A stretch of 64,000 nt of DNA from Roseiarcus sp963758335 (GCA_963758335.1 CAVWVF010000004.1:1674001-1738000); one strand, 5' to 3'. Positions 44,202-54,505 are shown, counted from the first letter of the stretch. The notes: generated by a model from the sequence alone, not told the origin. Made by a program: numbers and translations.

Positions 44202-45234
44202 TCAATGGTAGTAGCCGGGGCCGCGGATGTTCTCGTGGAACAGGCTGGGGTGGTCCGGCTCGCGCGGCTTCCTGTCCTGGGCATTCTTCAGGATCGCAGC
44301 GACCGAGCTGTACGAGCGGGTGCCCAGGGCGAGCGCCCGTGCGCAGGCGGCATCCAGCCGCTCGGCGTCGTAGCGCGTCGCCAGCCGGAGAATGCCGATG
44401 CAGGAGCGGAACCCCTGCTCGGGATGCGGGCGCGAACGCAGGATGATCTCGACCAACGCCGCGGCGTCGTCGCCGATCGCTGCCGCCTCTCGCAGGATCC
44501 GCTCGTGCGTCCAGTCGCGGTAGCGCCGGTGCGAACTCGGCATGTGGTCGGCGAGCGTGGTCGGGCGGTACGGCCGCAGGCTACGCAGATGGGCGGCGAC
44601 CAGCTTGCCGTGGTGGAAGATCTCCACCGTCTTTGCAGTGATGCGCGCTTCCACCTCTTCGCGGAGCAGCCGGAACGGCACCGAGTAGAAGTGCTTGTCG
44701 ATCTCGACGTGGTAGTCGAGGTTGACCCGGCAGCGCTTCCAGTCAGCATATTCGTAGGCCGCCGGCGGCAGCTCCCGCAGGGCGGGCCGGTCGACCTGCT
44801 CATAGAGCGCGCGTCGGGTGGCGCCCCAGCCGCGCATTGGCCGATCGTTGAGCTGATCGACCAGTTCGCGGATCGCTTGATTTAGTTCGGCCAGGGAGAA
44901 GAACTGCCGATTGCGCAGACGCGCCAATATCCAGCGCTGCACCACCTGAACGCCGACTTCCACCTTGGCCTTGTCGCGCGGCTTGTACGGCCGTGCCGGA
45001 ACCACTGCGGTGCCGTAGTGCGACGCCATATCGGCATAAGTGCGGTTGACCAGCGGCTCGTAGAAGCAGGCCCGGGTGATCCCGGCGCGCAGGTTGTCGC
45101 TGACGATCTGCCGCGGCGCGCCACCGATGAACGCCAGCATGGCGACGTGCGCGGCAATCCAATCCGGCAGCGACTGCGTCCAGGTCGCTTCGGCGAAGGT
45201 GTAGCTGGAGGCGCCCAGCACCGCGACGAATAGA
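44202..45234 (-). pseudogene. istA: IS21 istA 3' part (N-terminus lost)
   Basis: About 340 codons of an IstA transposase. The visible part begins in the DDE core (FVAVLGASSYTFAEATWTQS; SDNLRAGIT, the second Asp; KAKVEVGVQVVQRW, with the Glu) and continues to the C-terminal DNA-binding part ending at 44202. The helix-turn-helix and first catalytic Asp are missing. The first 13 or so codons of the open frame (from 45278) are not IstA: they derive from an inverted piece of the neighbouring IS1380 element. Confidence 0.85.
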
Positions 45235-45268
45235 CGCCCTGGCAGCGTTGGCGCGAAATCCTCTCCCG

Positions 45269-46711
45269 CGTCGCCCATGAAGCGGGGGGTGGTTCAATCT
45301 GCGGTTGCGTCAAGATGGACATAGGCGCGGTGGCGCGCGCCTTTGCGGCGGGAACGGACTTGGCGTGCGTGCTGGCGATCTTGATCGTCGTTTGTCGCGC
45401 ATGGCGCACCCGTTCGGCGATGGCGATAAAACAACGCCACGAGGCGGGCCGCCAGACGACAGCGCGCCAGGTCATGAGTGACGAAGCCGCCCCAGCCCCA
45501 CTGGTTCTTCAACTCGTCGAAAACATTCTCTCCATCGCCGCGGTCGCGATAGAGCTGGCCAAAGCTTTCCAGAGCCTCGACGAGCGTGGTCGCGAGAACC
45601 TGATATTCCCACATCTCCTCGCTCGGGCCGATGTCGGGGAAGGCGAGCCGAGGCGGTCCATCCTCGTCCATCGCGGGCCTCGCCAGCGCGCCTTTCACGC
45701 GCCGCCGCAAGACGACGGCGCGCCGTTGTCGGCTCCAGCCCTGCAATCGAATCTCGGTCTCTTTGGCTTGCCAACCTTGACCCGAATCGGCCCAATCGCT
45801 CTGCCGCGAAAGACGCTCGATCGCGCGTTTGACATTGGCGGTCAGCCGTAACTTGAACAAATACGGCAAAGCGCGCCGCTCGGCTTCGCCCATGATCCCC
45901 TCATTGCCGAAGCCCTTGTCGCCGCGCAAAAGAGAAGGCCAACAATCGCGGGGCGTTCGATCCAACAACGCCCACAGGCCAGGCGCGCTGTGATTGGAAG
46001 TGTGCTCGTCGCCCGCGCTCACATCCACGTCGAGAACCAATCGCGTCCCCGCCATCGAATAGGTGTGATAGCAGTGGCTAGGCCGTCCAGGCTTCTTGGG
46101 ATTGTAGCCGACCACCGCTCCTTCCTGATGGCCGTAGAGCGGCTTCACCGTCGTATCGACGTCGAGTATCCACGCCTCGCTCAAAAGCGGCTCCACGCAA
46201 GGGTCGAGATGACCTCGTATCCAGTTGGCGCCCGCTTCTTCCTCGATCGCCGCGAACGCCCGCCGAACCGTGTCCTCGCTGACGATCTTGCTCATGTCGA
46301 GAAGCTCGGGCAACACGCCGTCGCCTCGCAGCGCCGCGATATGCGCGTAGCGTTTGTGCCCGGCCAACATCGACAACATCGCCGTCCCCAGCACGTCGCG
46401 CTTCTTGGGCGCGTTCGGGCTCGTGTAACGCAGCGGGCAATCCGCCACGAACGCCTCGAACAGCCCCGCAGTCTTCAGAAAATCGATGAAGAACGGCAAT
46501 TGCCCGAGCGGCGTAAACGCCGCTTCATGGTCAAACTCGACCCGAACCGAACCGGCGAAACTGTCGACCACCACGCCCATGCCCGAGGCGTCGGGTTCAA
46601 CCGCAGATTGTTCACCCGACGGGTGAGCCCCAGAGCGCTAAATCTTCTCCCATGCATATGAAAATGAATGATTCTCGGCCCGCGGAAAACACCTAAACCG
46701 CCGAATTTAGG
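45269..46711 (-). mobile_element. IS1380-family element, copy 1 (rearranged)
   Basis: Nearly identical to copy 2 (58462-60127), with the right end GCCGAATTTAGG preserved at 46700-46711. The left terminal 25 bases (CCTAAATTCGGC...) are missing, and two internal segments are deleted: one opposite about 58557-58670, and one of about 80 bases opposite about 58760-58840. Bases 45233-45270 are the reverse complement of 58590-58627, a piece of the deleted internal segment. This copy cannot move by itself. Confidence 0.85.
45294..46580 (-). pseudogene. IS1380 transposase, copy 1, C-terminus scrambled
   Basis: The N-terminal 380 or so residues equal copy 2 (LGQLPFFIDFLKTAGLF; LDVDTTVKPLYGHQEGAVVG with catalytic Asp; DKGFGNEGIMGEAERRALPY). 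After LVALFY the deletions shift the frame into an unrelated tail. The missing part includes the conserved C-terminal segment around the last helices. Confidence 0.85.
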
Positions 46712-46759
46712 ATAATTGGACAACCGAGCACAAAGCCGCTCGGGTCGCCATTTCGCATC

Positions 46760-46823
46760 AAAGTTCGCAGCTGCGAACTTTGAACGTCGCGCGTGCATCG
46801 GAGTAAGTTCGCAACTGCGAACC
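46760..46823. repeat. Pair of TTCGCA-TGCGAA palindromes
   Basis: A perfect 22-base palindrome at 46760-46781 (half-site AAAGTTCGCAG). A second, almost perfect copy lies at about 46804-46822 (AAGTTCGCAACTGCGAAC), about 44 bases apart centre to centre. Two spaced dyads suggest a protein-binding site or a transposon-associated recombination site. Confidence 0.6.
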
Positions 46824-46909
46824 CACTTGGGGCCGGAAGTGCCACAGCAGGGATCCGCCACCCCTTTGACCAGATACGATCTCTTCGCTCCGCTGCATCT
46901 CGCGAGCGA

Positions 46910-47209
46910 CAATTGGCTCGGGGCCTCGCGCGTCGCCTTGACCAGGTTGCGCTGCCGAGCTGGAAAGCTGATGAGGAGTTTCAGGTGCTCGCGTCCGCCG
47001 TTTTGCGCAGCCTGCCCCTATGACGGCCCTCCGCGCTTTCTTCTCAAAGCCTGCGCCATCTGGCGCGCGTTTCCGAAGGGATCACGGCCAAGGTCTTTGC
47101 GACGCTAAAGCTTGCTTTCGAAGCGGTGAGGACCTGCAGCGAGAGTATCATCGACGAGGCCATTGAGGCTTGGAAGCCCACGGTTGAGAAGGAGGCGGCA
47201 TTCGCTTAA
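46910..47209 (+). pseudogene. tniB: tniB 3' remnant
   Basis: One frame reads QLARGLARRLDQVALPSWKA, then DEEFQVLASAVLRSLPL, a TGA at 47021, then RPSALSSQSLRHLARVSEGI, and ends SIIDEAIEAWKPTVEKEAAFA-stop. The order and spacing match the C-terminal half of TniB ATPases. Compare LARRFNSVSLPRWIAGKEFE and RITDEALERYKPVGEDEA in the other copy. The Walker motifs are missing, and a stop interrupts it. Confidence 0.65.
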
Positions 47210-47587
47210 GCATTTCATGCGAGACTGGAACGCTGCGCCGATCTCACATGAAGCGCCCAAGGCCTGCTTGGAGCCATCCATCTCACCATGAAGAGCGAAT
47301 CGACAGCTCCGTGAGTTTCGGGGCGCTCGCGGAGCGGCGGCAAGACCGAAAGGGAGCAGATTCATTCAGGGTGCGGGGAGCGATACGGGCGCATCCTAAG
47401 TGCGCCGCTTCATCGGCTCTAGTATTGGACCGGACCCATGCGGGAAAGAACAATGGTCACCGAAAATCTGGTGGACCGGCTTCCGCTGGATGCGGACGAA
47501 CGGTTAGTGATCAGGTCGGTGAAAGTCGTGCAGATCTAAAGGCGGTAGGGTTCAGAGTCCGAATTTCAGGACGGCATCGCGACGAAC
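47210..47587. other. Gene-free interval
   Basis: No convincing gene. A 28-codon frame at about 47454-47540 (MVTENLVDRLPLDADERLVI...) is protein-like in composition but too short to support. The interval joins the tniB scrap to the NDUFA9-like gene. Confidence 0.3.
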
Positions 47588-48532
47588 ATGACAATGGCAC
47601 GAAGGAAGGTGACCGTCTTCGGCGGGACTGGCTTTCTCGGCCAGCGCGTCGTCCAGCACCTGCTTGAGTATGATTTCTCGGTGCGGGTAGCGGCGCGGCA
47701 TCCAGAACGCATTGCAGCGCTTTTCCCCGACGTTCAGCTCGACGCGATCCAAGCGGACGTCAATGACGATCGCTCCGTTGCCGCTGCCGTCGCAGGTGTC
47801 GAGTGCGTCGTGAATGCCGTGAGCCTCTATCGGGAGAGCGGGCCACAGACGTTCCATTCCGTTCACGTCGAAGCGGCAACACGGGTCGCCCGGCTTGCGC
47901 AAGAAGTGGGCGTCGGGCGTTTCATCCACGTTTCCGGCATCGGCTCCGATGCCAGATCGGCCTCGCCGTATATCCGCACTCGCGGGAAAGGAGAAGAAGC
48001 TGTTCGCGAGGCTTTTTCCGCCACGACGCTCCTCCGCCCCTCCGTTATGTTCGGGCGAGGCGACGCCTTCCTGATCCCGATAGCGAGAATGTTGCGTCGC
48101 CTCCCCGTCTTCCCGCTCTTCGGACGCGGCCAGACGCGGCTGCAACCTGCATATGTCGAGGACGTCGCCGACGCAATCGCCCGGGTGATGCAGAACACCA
48201 ATTCCCTCATGTGCTACGAGCTCGGTGGGCCACGTGTTTACGCGTACAGATCGCTGCTCGAACTGATTGCGCGGCACTTAGGCAGAAAACCGCTTCTGGT
48301 TCCGATGCCGTTTGGCCTCTGGCGCGCGCTCGCCTCCGTTGCGGAGAACATGCGAAATCAGATCGAGCTTATGCAAATAGATCATGTGACGTCGCCGGGT
48401 GCACCCGGTTTTGGCGAATTGCGGATTTCATCGACATCTCTAGAGGACGCGCTTCCCGCGATCGTGGGTCTGTCGGGCTCCGCCAGACCAAATACTCGCG
48501 GTGCCTCTCGCCGTGGTAGGCTTGCGCCATGA
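47588..48532 (+). CDS. Complex I NDUFA9-family NAD(P)-binding protein, C-terminus replaced
   Basis: An atypical short-chain dehydrogenase of the NDUFA9/YbjT class. It has the N-terminal nucleotide-binding GGTGFLGQRVVQHLLE, an ADVNDDRSVAAAVAGVECVVNA segment, a typical FIHVSGIGSDARSAS loop, and RPSVMFGRGDAFL. These proteins bind NAD(P) and are often linked to respiratory complex I or quinone metabolism. Around residue 294 (EDALPAIVG) the native sequence stops. The last 20 residues come from the flank of an IS6 insertion, so the gene is truncated by a few codons and may or may not be functional. No partner genes are nearby. Confidence 0.75.
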   Translation: MTMARRKVTVFGGTGFLGQRVVQHLLEYDFSVRVAARHPERIAALFPDVQLDAIQADVNDDRSVAAAVAGVECVVNAVSLYRESGPQTFHSVHVEAATRVARLAQEVGVGRFIHVSGIGSDARSASPYIRTRGKGEEAVREAFSATTLLRPSVMFGRGDAFLIPIARMLRRLPVFPLFGRGQTRLQPAYVEDVADAIARVMQNTNSLMCYELGGPRVYAYRSLLELIARHLGRKPLLVPMPFGLWRALASVAENMRNQIELMQIDHVTSPGAPGFGELRISSTSLEDALPAIVGLSGSARPNTRGASRRGRLAP

Positions 48533-48729
48533 ACAACCCGTTCCGGTATTTCAACAGCTCGCCGGAGGTCATCCGTCTGGTCCTGATGATGTACCTGAGA
48601 TACCCGCTGTCGCTGCGCAACGTCGAAGATCTCCTGGCTGAGCGCGGGATCGACGTCAGCCATGAGACCGTTCGGTTTTGGTGGAACCGGTTTGGTCCGA
48701 TGTTCGCCGCCGAGATCCGAAAGAAGCGG
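48529..48729 (+). pseudogene. IS6-family transposase 5' fragment
   Basis: Sixty-seven codons with the IS6/IS26 start (FRYFNSSPEVIRLVLMMYLR; SLRNVEDLLAERGIDVSHET; VRFWWNRFGPMFAAEIRKKR). The similarity ends exactly where the left end of the tni transposon begins (TGTCGCG at 48730). The tni element therefore inserted in or replaced the rest. Confidence 0.8.
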
Positions 48730-48857
48730 TGTCGCGCTGCACTTAAACGTGAGACGCCGGATTCAATTTTTTTCAAGTGCTTCGTTTTGCAGTTAATTTG
48801 AGACTCTGCAGTTAAATATGAGACTCGGCCTTGCGGTGCTGCACTTAAATTGATTTA
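48730..48857 (+). repeat. Left end of tni transposon with four transposase-site repeats
   Basis: The end begins TGTCGCG at 48730. It contains four direct copies of a 19-base unit, CTGCA(C/G)TTAA-N3-TGAGAC, at 48737-48755, 48787-48804, 48806-48824 and, with a degenerate end, 48839-48857. Tn7- and Tn5053-type elements carry such arrays for TnsB/TniA binding. This supports 48730 as the real left boundary. Confidence 0.7.
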
Positions 48858-48937
48858 ATCGGAGCCGTGGTGATGCTTGGGAATATCCATTTAAAAAATT
48901 TGATGCTCCAACCTTTTCGTAAATTCGGCGGGCGACG

Positions 48938-50588
48938 ATGGGCAGCGAAGATGACGTTGCCGAAGACGACGAGGCGCATCGGCGCAGAGAAGAGGGCTGC
49001 CGGCGCGAGGAAGCAATCCGCGGCCTGCTGAAGCGGCACGATGACAAGAGACTCACGATCGGCGCAGTCGAAGAAATCGCGCAGGAATTGGGTGTCAGCC
49101 GATCAACGATGTATCGTTTGATCACGGCTTATCGAGCCAAGGGCACAGAGTCGTCAGTCGAGCCGCGAGCGCTGGGGCGGCTAAAGACACATTGGTGTTG
49201 GATGCCCAGCGCGAGAAGCTGATCGCGTCGACAATTCACGAGATCTATCTGAAGCCCGAGCGCCCGACCATGACGTATCTGATCGAGCAAGTGCGGGCGC
49301 GGTGCGCGCAAAAAGGCTTGCCGCTTCCCGACCGCCTGACGATCAAGGCGCGCGTCGATCGAATTGATCGGCGAACGGTTGCTCTAAAGCGCAAAGACGC
49401 GAAGGGCGTCAAAGCCACAAAGGCCGTGCCAGGTCAGTATGTGACGTCGCGACCGCTCGAAGTCGTGCAGATCGACCACACAGAAGTCGATGTTTTCCCG
49501 GTCGATGAAACAACAAGGAAGACGATGGACAAGCGACCATGGCTGACGCTCGCCATCGACGTGTTCACCCGCATGGTCGTCGGATTTCATTTGTCTATGG
49601 ACAAGCCGTCGCGTGTCTCGCTCGGCCTCTGTATGTTGAACGCCGTCTATGACAAAAGTGCTTGGTTGACTGAGCGCGAGATCGACGCATCGTGGCCGGC
49701 TGCCGGATTGCCTGAGGCCGTGCATGCGGACAACGGCGCTGATTTTCGCAGCCACGCTTTTGCGTGGGCGTGCCGCGAAGAGGGCATTAAACTGATCTTT
49801 CGGCCCATAGGCGCTCCCCATTATGGCGGGCACATTGAGCGCCTGATCGGCACGATGATGGGGCGGGTGCATTTTTATCCAGGATCGACCTTCGCCAATC
49901 CAACATCCCGCCAAGGCAACAAATCCGGGCGCTTCGCGGCGATGACGTTCCGTGAGTTCGAGTGCGCATTGGGATGGGAGATCGCCGGGCGCTACAACGA
50001 GGAAACGCCCTGCTCCGCCCGCCCATCGCTGTATGGCGCGAACATGAAGCTTCGCTGGCATTGCGCATGCCCAAAGACCGCATGGCGTTTTGGGTCTCCT
50101 TCCTACCCGACGCCCATCGAACACTCAGGCCGGACGGGATCTGGCTCCATGACATCCCCTATTGGTCGAACGCGCTTTCCGGCCAAGTCGGGCGAGCGAA
50201 AAGCGAGCTTCTCATTAAATTCGATCCAAGAGACGTCTCTCGAATATTCGTTCAGCATCCCGACGGCCGTTTCTTAGAGGCGCGCGCGCGGCCTCTCGGT
50301 TTCCCCGCCATCAGCCTGCGGGAGTGGAATCAAGCAAAGAAAGCGCTCGGCGGAAAGGGCCGCAAGGAGCGGAACGACGAGCAGATCACCAAGACCGCGC
50401 TGGCGCAACGCCAACTGATCGACAAGGCCATCGCCAAGACCGCCGCCGCACGACGGGCGCCGGTCAAGACAAAAAATGGGGATGAGGCGGATTTCGATTC
50501 GATGACCGGCATCGACTCGCGTATACCAACTGTGTTGGAACTCGTGGAGCGGCAGCGTGACCGGAAAACTCGACCATCTGACGGATGA
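48938..50588 (+). pseudogene. tniA: TniA transposase, two frameshifts
   Basis: The Mu/TnsB-type DDE transposase of a Tn5053-like element is spread over three frames: 48938 to about 49185, about 49185 to about 50040, and about 50040 to 50588. It has a helix-turn-helix (IAQELGVSRSTMYRLITAY). The rve core is recognisable: first Asp in VVQIDHTEVDVF, second in VHADNGADF, Glu in HYGGHIERLIGTMMG. The C-terminal domain includes IWLHDIPYWSNAL and HPDGRFLEARAR. The catalytic residues survive, but the frame breaks should prevent a full protein. Confidence 0.85.
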
Positions 50589-51473
50589 CGCCGGCGCCGC
50601 TTTGGCCGAGAGCATCGACCCGCGTATCTATTTTATCCGCTCGAAGCGCTGGATCGCCTATCCCAAAGCCATTGAGATACTCGGACATCTCAACGCCCTG
50701 CTCAAACATCCGCGGACAACGCGAATGCCTTCTCTCGCTGTGTATGGCGACAGCGGCATGGGTAAGTCCATGTTGGTGGAAAAATTCAAGGATGACTACG
50801 CGCTGAGCACTCGCGAAAAGCCGCGCGCACCGATGGCGAAATTGTTGGTCGTCGAACTGGCGGGGCGGCCGAACGAGCGCCGGCTCTTCGCGCAAATCCT
50901 CGCGGTCCTGGGCGCGCCGCAGAACCCGCGCGCCACAATCGTCGAGCTCGAGAGGACCACCGTCCGCCTTCTGGGCGACCTCGGGGTCCAAGTGCTGGTT
51001 TTGGACGAGATCCATAACGTTCTCGCGGCATCCTGGCGCGAACAGCGCGTCGTCTTCAACACGCTGCGCTATTTGAGCAACGAACTGAAACTGTCTCTGG
51101 TTTGTTTTGGGATCATGGAAGCCCGGCAAGCGATCAATGGCGACGTTCAATTGGCGCGCCGCTTCAACTCCGTCTCTTTGCCGCGATGGATAGCGGGCAA
51201 AGAGTTCGAGCAACTCGTCCTGGCATCGTACGCAACCTGCCATTGAAAGAACCCAGCGTTCTGACGGTTAAAGGCTTGCGGCTTGCGGCGCATTCTGTTG
51301 GCCAGCGATGGAGTCAGCGCACGGATATTCCGGATGCTCAATGACGTGGCGATCGAGGCTGTGTTTCGGCGTGGAAAAGTGACCGTCTGAGGCGGGGGAT
51401 CGGCGTCCAAAAGTGACCCCCTCATTTTCGATTTGTTCGGCTGTCTGCTTTGGCGCGAAGCGGGCGGTGGGGG

Positions 51474-52959
51474 ATGCTGATTGTGGAGACGATTGGTCGG
51501 ATACGGCGCGAGCATTTCGTACGGGGCAAGACGATCAGGGAGATCGCGCGGGACCTGAAGCTGTCGCGCAACACGGTGCGCAAGGTCCTGCGATCCGCGG
51601 AGACGGCGTTTTCCTATGGGCGAGACGTTCAGCCGCGGCCGAAGCTGGGTTGATGGACGGAAGACCTCGATCGGCTGCTGGCGACGAACGCGGACGCGCC
51701 GGCGCGCGAGCGGATGACGCTAATCCGGATTTTCGGAGAGCTGCGGGCGCTCGGCTACGAAGGCGGATACGACGCCATCCGCCGAGATGCTCGGCGCTGG
51801 CGCAAAGCGCATTCGAGTACGACGGCGAGCGCCTTTGTCCCGCTGACCTTCGCGCCGGGCGAGGCCTACCAGTTCGACTGGAGCCATGAGATCGTCGTGC
51901 TGAACGGCGTGACGACGACGGTGAAGGCCGCACACGTCCGACTGTGCCATAGTCGCATGATGTTCGTGCGCGCCTATCCGCGCGAGCGCAGGAGATGGTG
52001 TTCGACGCCCACGAGCGGGCGTTCGCGTTCTTCAAGGGCGCCTGCGGGCGCGGCGTCTACGACAACATGAAGACGGCGGTGGAGACGATTTTCGTCGGCA
52101 AGGACCGCCATTACAATCGCCGCTTCCTCCAGATGTGCTCGCACCATCTCGTCGAGCCGGTGGCCTGCACGCCGGCCTCGCGCTGGGAGAAGGGCCAGGT
52201 CGAGAACCAGGTCGGCCTCGTGCGCGAACGCTTCTTCACGCCGCGCCTGCGGTTCAAGAGCTATGACGAGCTGAACGCCTGGAATGTCTGGCCTGGGCGA
52301 AAGCGCACGCCTATCCAGAGCGGCCCGAGCGGACGATCTGGGAGGTCTTCGAAGAGGAACGGCCGAAGCTGATCCCGTATCGCGGCCGCTTCGACGGCTT
52401 CCATACGCTGCCGGCCTCGGTGTCGAAGACGTGCCTCGTCCGCTTCGACAACAACAGGTACTCGGTGAGCGCCAGCGCCGTCGGCCGCCCGGTCGACATT
52501 CACGCCTACGCCGACCGCGTCGTGATCCGCCAGGACGGGCGCGTTGTGGCGGAACATCCGCGCTGTTACGGGCGCGGCGAAACGATCTACGATCCCTGGC
52601 ATTACGTTCCGGTCCTGGCGCGCAGGCCGGGGGCCTTGCGCAACGGGGCGCCGTTCAAGGACTGGGTGTTGCCGACGGCGCTCGACCGGGTCCGGCGCAA
52701 GCTCGCCGGTTCGAACGACGGCGATCGGCAGATGGTCAAGATCCTCGCCGCGGTGCTGAGCGACGGGCTGCCGGCGGTCGAGGCCGCCTGCCATCAGGCG
52801 CTCGCCGAGGGCGTCCATTCGTCCGACGTCATCCTCAACATTCTCTCCCGACACCGCGATCCAGGTCCGAGCGCGACCATCGCCACGCCGGAGACGCTGC
52901 GGCTGCGCCATGTGCCGGTCGCCGACTGCGCCCGATACGACCAACTCAGGAGCGCCTGA
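51474..52959 (+). pseudogene. istA: IS21 IstA transposase, stop and frameshifts
   Basis: It begins at the ATG 51474 with a helix-turn-helix (KTIREIARDLKLSRNTVRKV). An in-frame TGA at 51651 interrupts after PKLG. The DDE core continues (EAYQFDWSHEIVVLNG, then a frame break at about 51990, YDNMKTAVETIF, and KGQVENQVGLVRERFF). A second break lies near 52285, before the C-terminal part (VSKTCLVRFDNNRYSVSASA to the end at 52959). Three lesions make it inactive, although istB is intact. Confidence 0.85.
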
Positions 52960-52961
52960 CA

Positions 52962-53690
52962 ATGGAGCGAACCGAAGTCCTCGACATGATGGGCGAACTG
53001 AAGCTCTATGGCATGAAGGCCGCCTATGACGAGACGCTGGCCACGGCGCTCAAGCGCAAGCACGAACCGCAGCGCTTCGTCGGCGATCTCCCGAAAGCCG
53101 AGATCTCGGAGAAGCAGGCACGGTCGATCAAATACCAGCTCACGGTCGCCAAGCTGCCGCTCGCCAAGGACGTCGACGACTTCACCTTCAAGACCACGCC
53201 GATCAACGAGGCCCTGGTGCGCGATCTCGCCGGCGGCGGCTTCCTTGCCCAGCAGCGCAACGTCGTCCTGGTCGGGGGAACCGGCACGGGCAAGACGCAC
53301 CTGGCCATCGCCATCGCGCGAAGCTCCATCCGATCGGGAGCGCGCGGGCGCTTCTTCACCACCGTCGATCTCGTCAACCGGCTCGAGGCCGAAGCTCGCG
53401 CCGGACGCCAGGGGCGCATCGCCGTTTATCTCACGCGCATGGACTTCGTCATTCTCGACGAACTCGGCTATCTGCCCTTCGCCCAGGCCGGCGGGCAGTT
53501 GCTGTTCCATCTCGTCAGCCGGCTCTACGAGCGAACGTCGATCGTCGTCACCACCAATCTCGCCTTTGGCGAATGGCCGAGCGTGTTCGGCGATCCGAAG
53601 ATGGCGACCGCGCTGCTCGACCGCCTCACCCATCACTGCGACATTGTCGAGACCGGCAACGAAAGCTGGCGCTTCGAGAACCGCGCCTGA
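52962..53690 (+). CDS. istB: IS21 helper ATPase IstB
   Basis: A 242-residue DnaC-like AAA+ ATPase that assists IstA. It has the N-terminal MMGELKLYGMKAAYDETLAT, Walker A LVGGTGTGKTHLAIAIA, Walker B FVILDELGYLPF, and the sensor region SIVVTTNLAFGEWPSVFGD with ALLDRLTHHCDIVETGNESW. It starts just after the istA stop. The frame is intact and of normal length. Confidence 0.92.
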   Translation: MERTEVLDMMGELKLYGMKAAYDETLATALKRKHEPQRFVGDLPKAEISEKQARSIKYQLTVAKLPLAKDVDDFTFKTTPINEALVRDLAGGGFLAQQRNVVLVGGTGTGKTHLAIAIARSSIRSGARGRFFTTVDLVNRLEAEARAGRQGRIAVYLTRMDFVILDELGYLPFAQAGGQLLFHLVSRLYERTSIVVTTNLAFGEWPSVFGDPKMATALLDRLTHHCDIVETGNESWRFENRA

Positions 53691-53934
53691 TCGTCCAAAC
53701 AACAGCTCCTCGCTAACCCGCGCTCGCCCCGGCTGCGCAACCCCGACCAGCTCCGCCGGGGCGAGCGCTGCCGTCCGTGCCCCGTCACAAATCGGGGGTC
53801 AATTTTAGACGCCGATCGGGCGTCAAAATTGGACGCCGATTGACAATCGAGGCCATCGAAACCGGCGTAGAGCGGATCACGGACGAAGCGCTGGAGCGTT
53901 ACAAGCCCGTGGGGGAAGACGAGGCTACTTTCCA

Positions 53935-54045
53935 ATGATTGACGACGAGGACGACGCTCATAGGCCTCTGCCATTGGTGCTGAGACCGGTCGAGGACGAA
54001 CTGCTATCGTCGTGGTTGGCGAGGCACGCGGCCTACTACATTTGA
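53935..54045 (+). pseudogene. tniQ: TniQ 5' fragment
   Basis: An ATG overlapping the tniB stop (ATGA) begins a frame with PLPLVLRPVEDELLSSWLAR and HAAYY. This is the conserved N-terminus of TniQ target-selection proteins. It stops at 54045 where other IS debris begins, so nearly all of tniQ and the right end of the transposon are lost. Confidence 0.8.
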
Positions 54046-54280
54046 TGGCTTTATTGGCGCGAAGTTCGATATTCTCAACCCAAGATGGCTCCCGACAACG
54101 GCGGCGTTCAACCGACGTAATGACCTCGACCCGATTCATGGCGCTATGGCTACCCTCGTGATAGCCACAGTGTCCTACGCCGCCTCGCCACCCTCGCAAG
54201 GCGGCGCGTCCCGGACGGGTACGCCCTGGAAACGCTGCGCGATATGGCGGCAAAGAGCCTTTTGACTGACGACGACGGCA

Positions 54281-54505
54281 ATGGCTCACAAAGTTACGCC
54301 TTACCCGCGTAGCCTGCGCGCCGACAGCCACTATTGCAGTCCCGGGGTTCTCGACTGGTGTCGGGCCAACGGCCTTGATTACCTTCTGGGCGTCGCCCCG
54401 AGCACGAGGTTGCGCCATCACATCGAAACCCCCGAGGCCAGCGCCAAGGCGCGCTTCGAGACTGCCCACAACCCGCTATGGAGCCGGTATCAGACATGGT
54501 GCTGA
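54281..54505 (+). pseudogene. IS1380-type transposase fragment
   Basis: The segment SLRADSHYCSPGVLDWCRAN, then GLDYLLGVAPSTRLRHHIET, resembles the middle of IS1380 DDE transposases (the usual RADSGFC...W...NGVDYLFGLA pattern). Neighbouring DNA from about 54046 is also likely debris but cannot be read in one frame. It differs from the two long IS1380 copies in this window. Confidence 0.6.

Larger units (their letters stand above)
51360..53845 (+). mobile_element. IS21-family element inserted in tniB
   Basis: Ends TGTGTTTCGGCGT (left) and, in complement, TGTCAATCGGCGT (right) form imperfect inverted repeats. Multiple internal CGGCGTC-N-AAA boxes are typical of IS21. The element is flanked by the 8-bp direct repeat ATCGAGGC (51352-51359 and 53846-53853). 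It is 2486 bp long and carries istA and istB. Confidence 0.85.
50557..53938 (+). pseudogene. tniB: TniB transposition ATPase, frameshifted and split by IS21
   Basis: A GTG at 50557, overlapping the end of tniA, opens an AAA ATPase with Walker A VYGDSGMGKSMLVEKF and Walker B VQVLVLDEIHN. At about 51225 a frame break follows EFEQLVLA (the expected IVRNLPLKEPSVLTVKGL lies in another frame). Another break occurs near 51285 (expected RRILLASDGVSARIFRML). At 51359 the gene is cut by an IS21 element. It resumes at 53846 with AIETGVERITDEALERYKPV and ends at 53936-53938. Removing the IS and one 8-bp duplicate rejoins GACGTGGCGATCGAGGC to CATCGAA in frame. Confidence 0.85.

Noticed and set aside
47454..47540. 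28-codon frame before the NDUFA9-like gene
   Set aside because: Too short, no clear ribosome-binding site and no family; not supportable as a gene.
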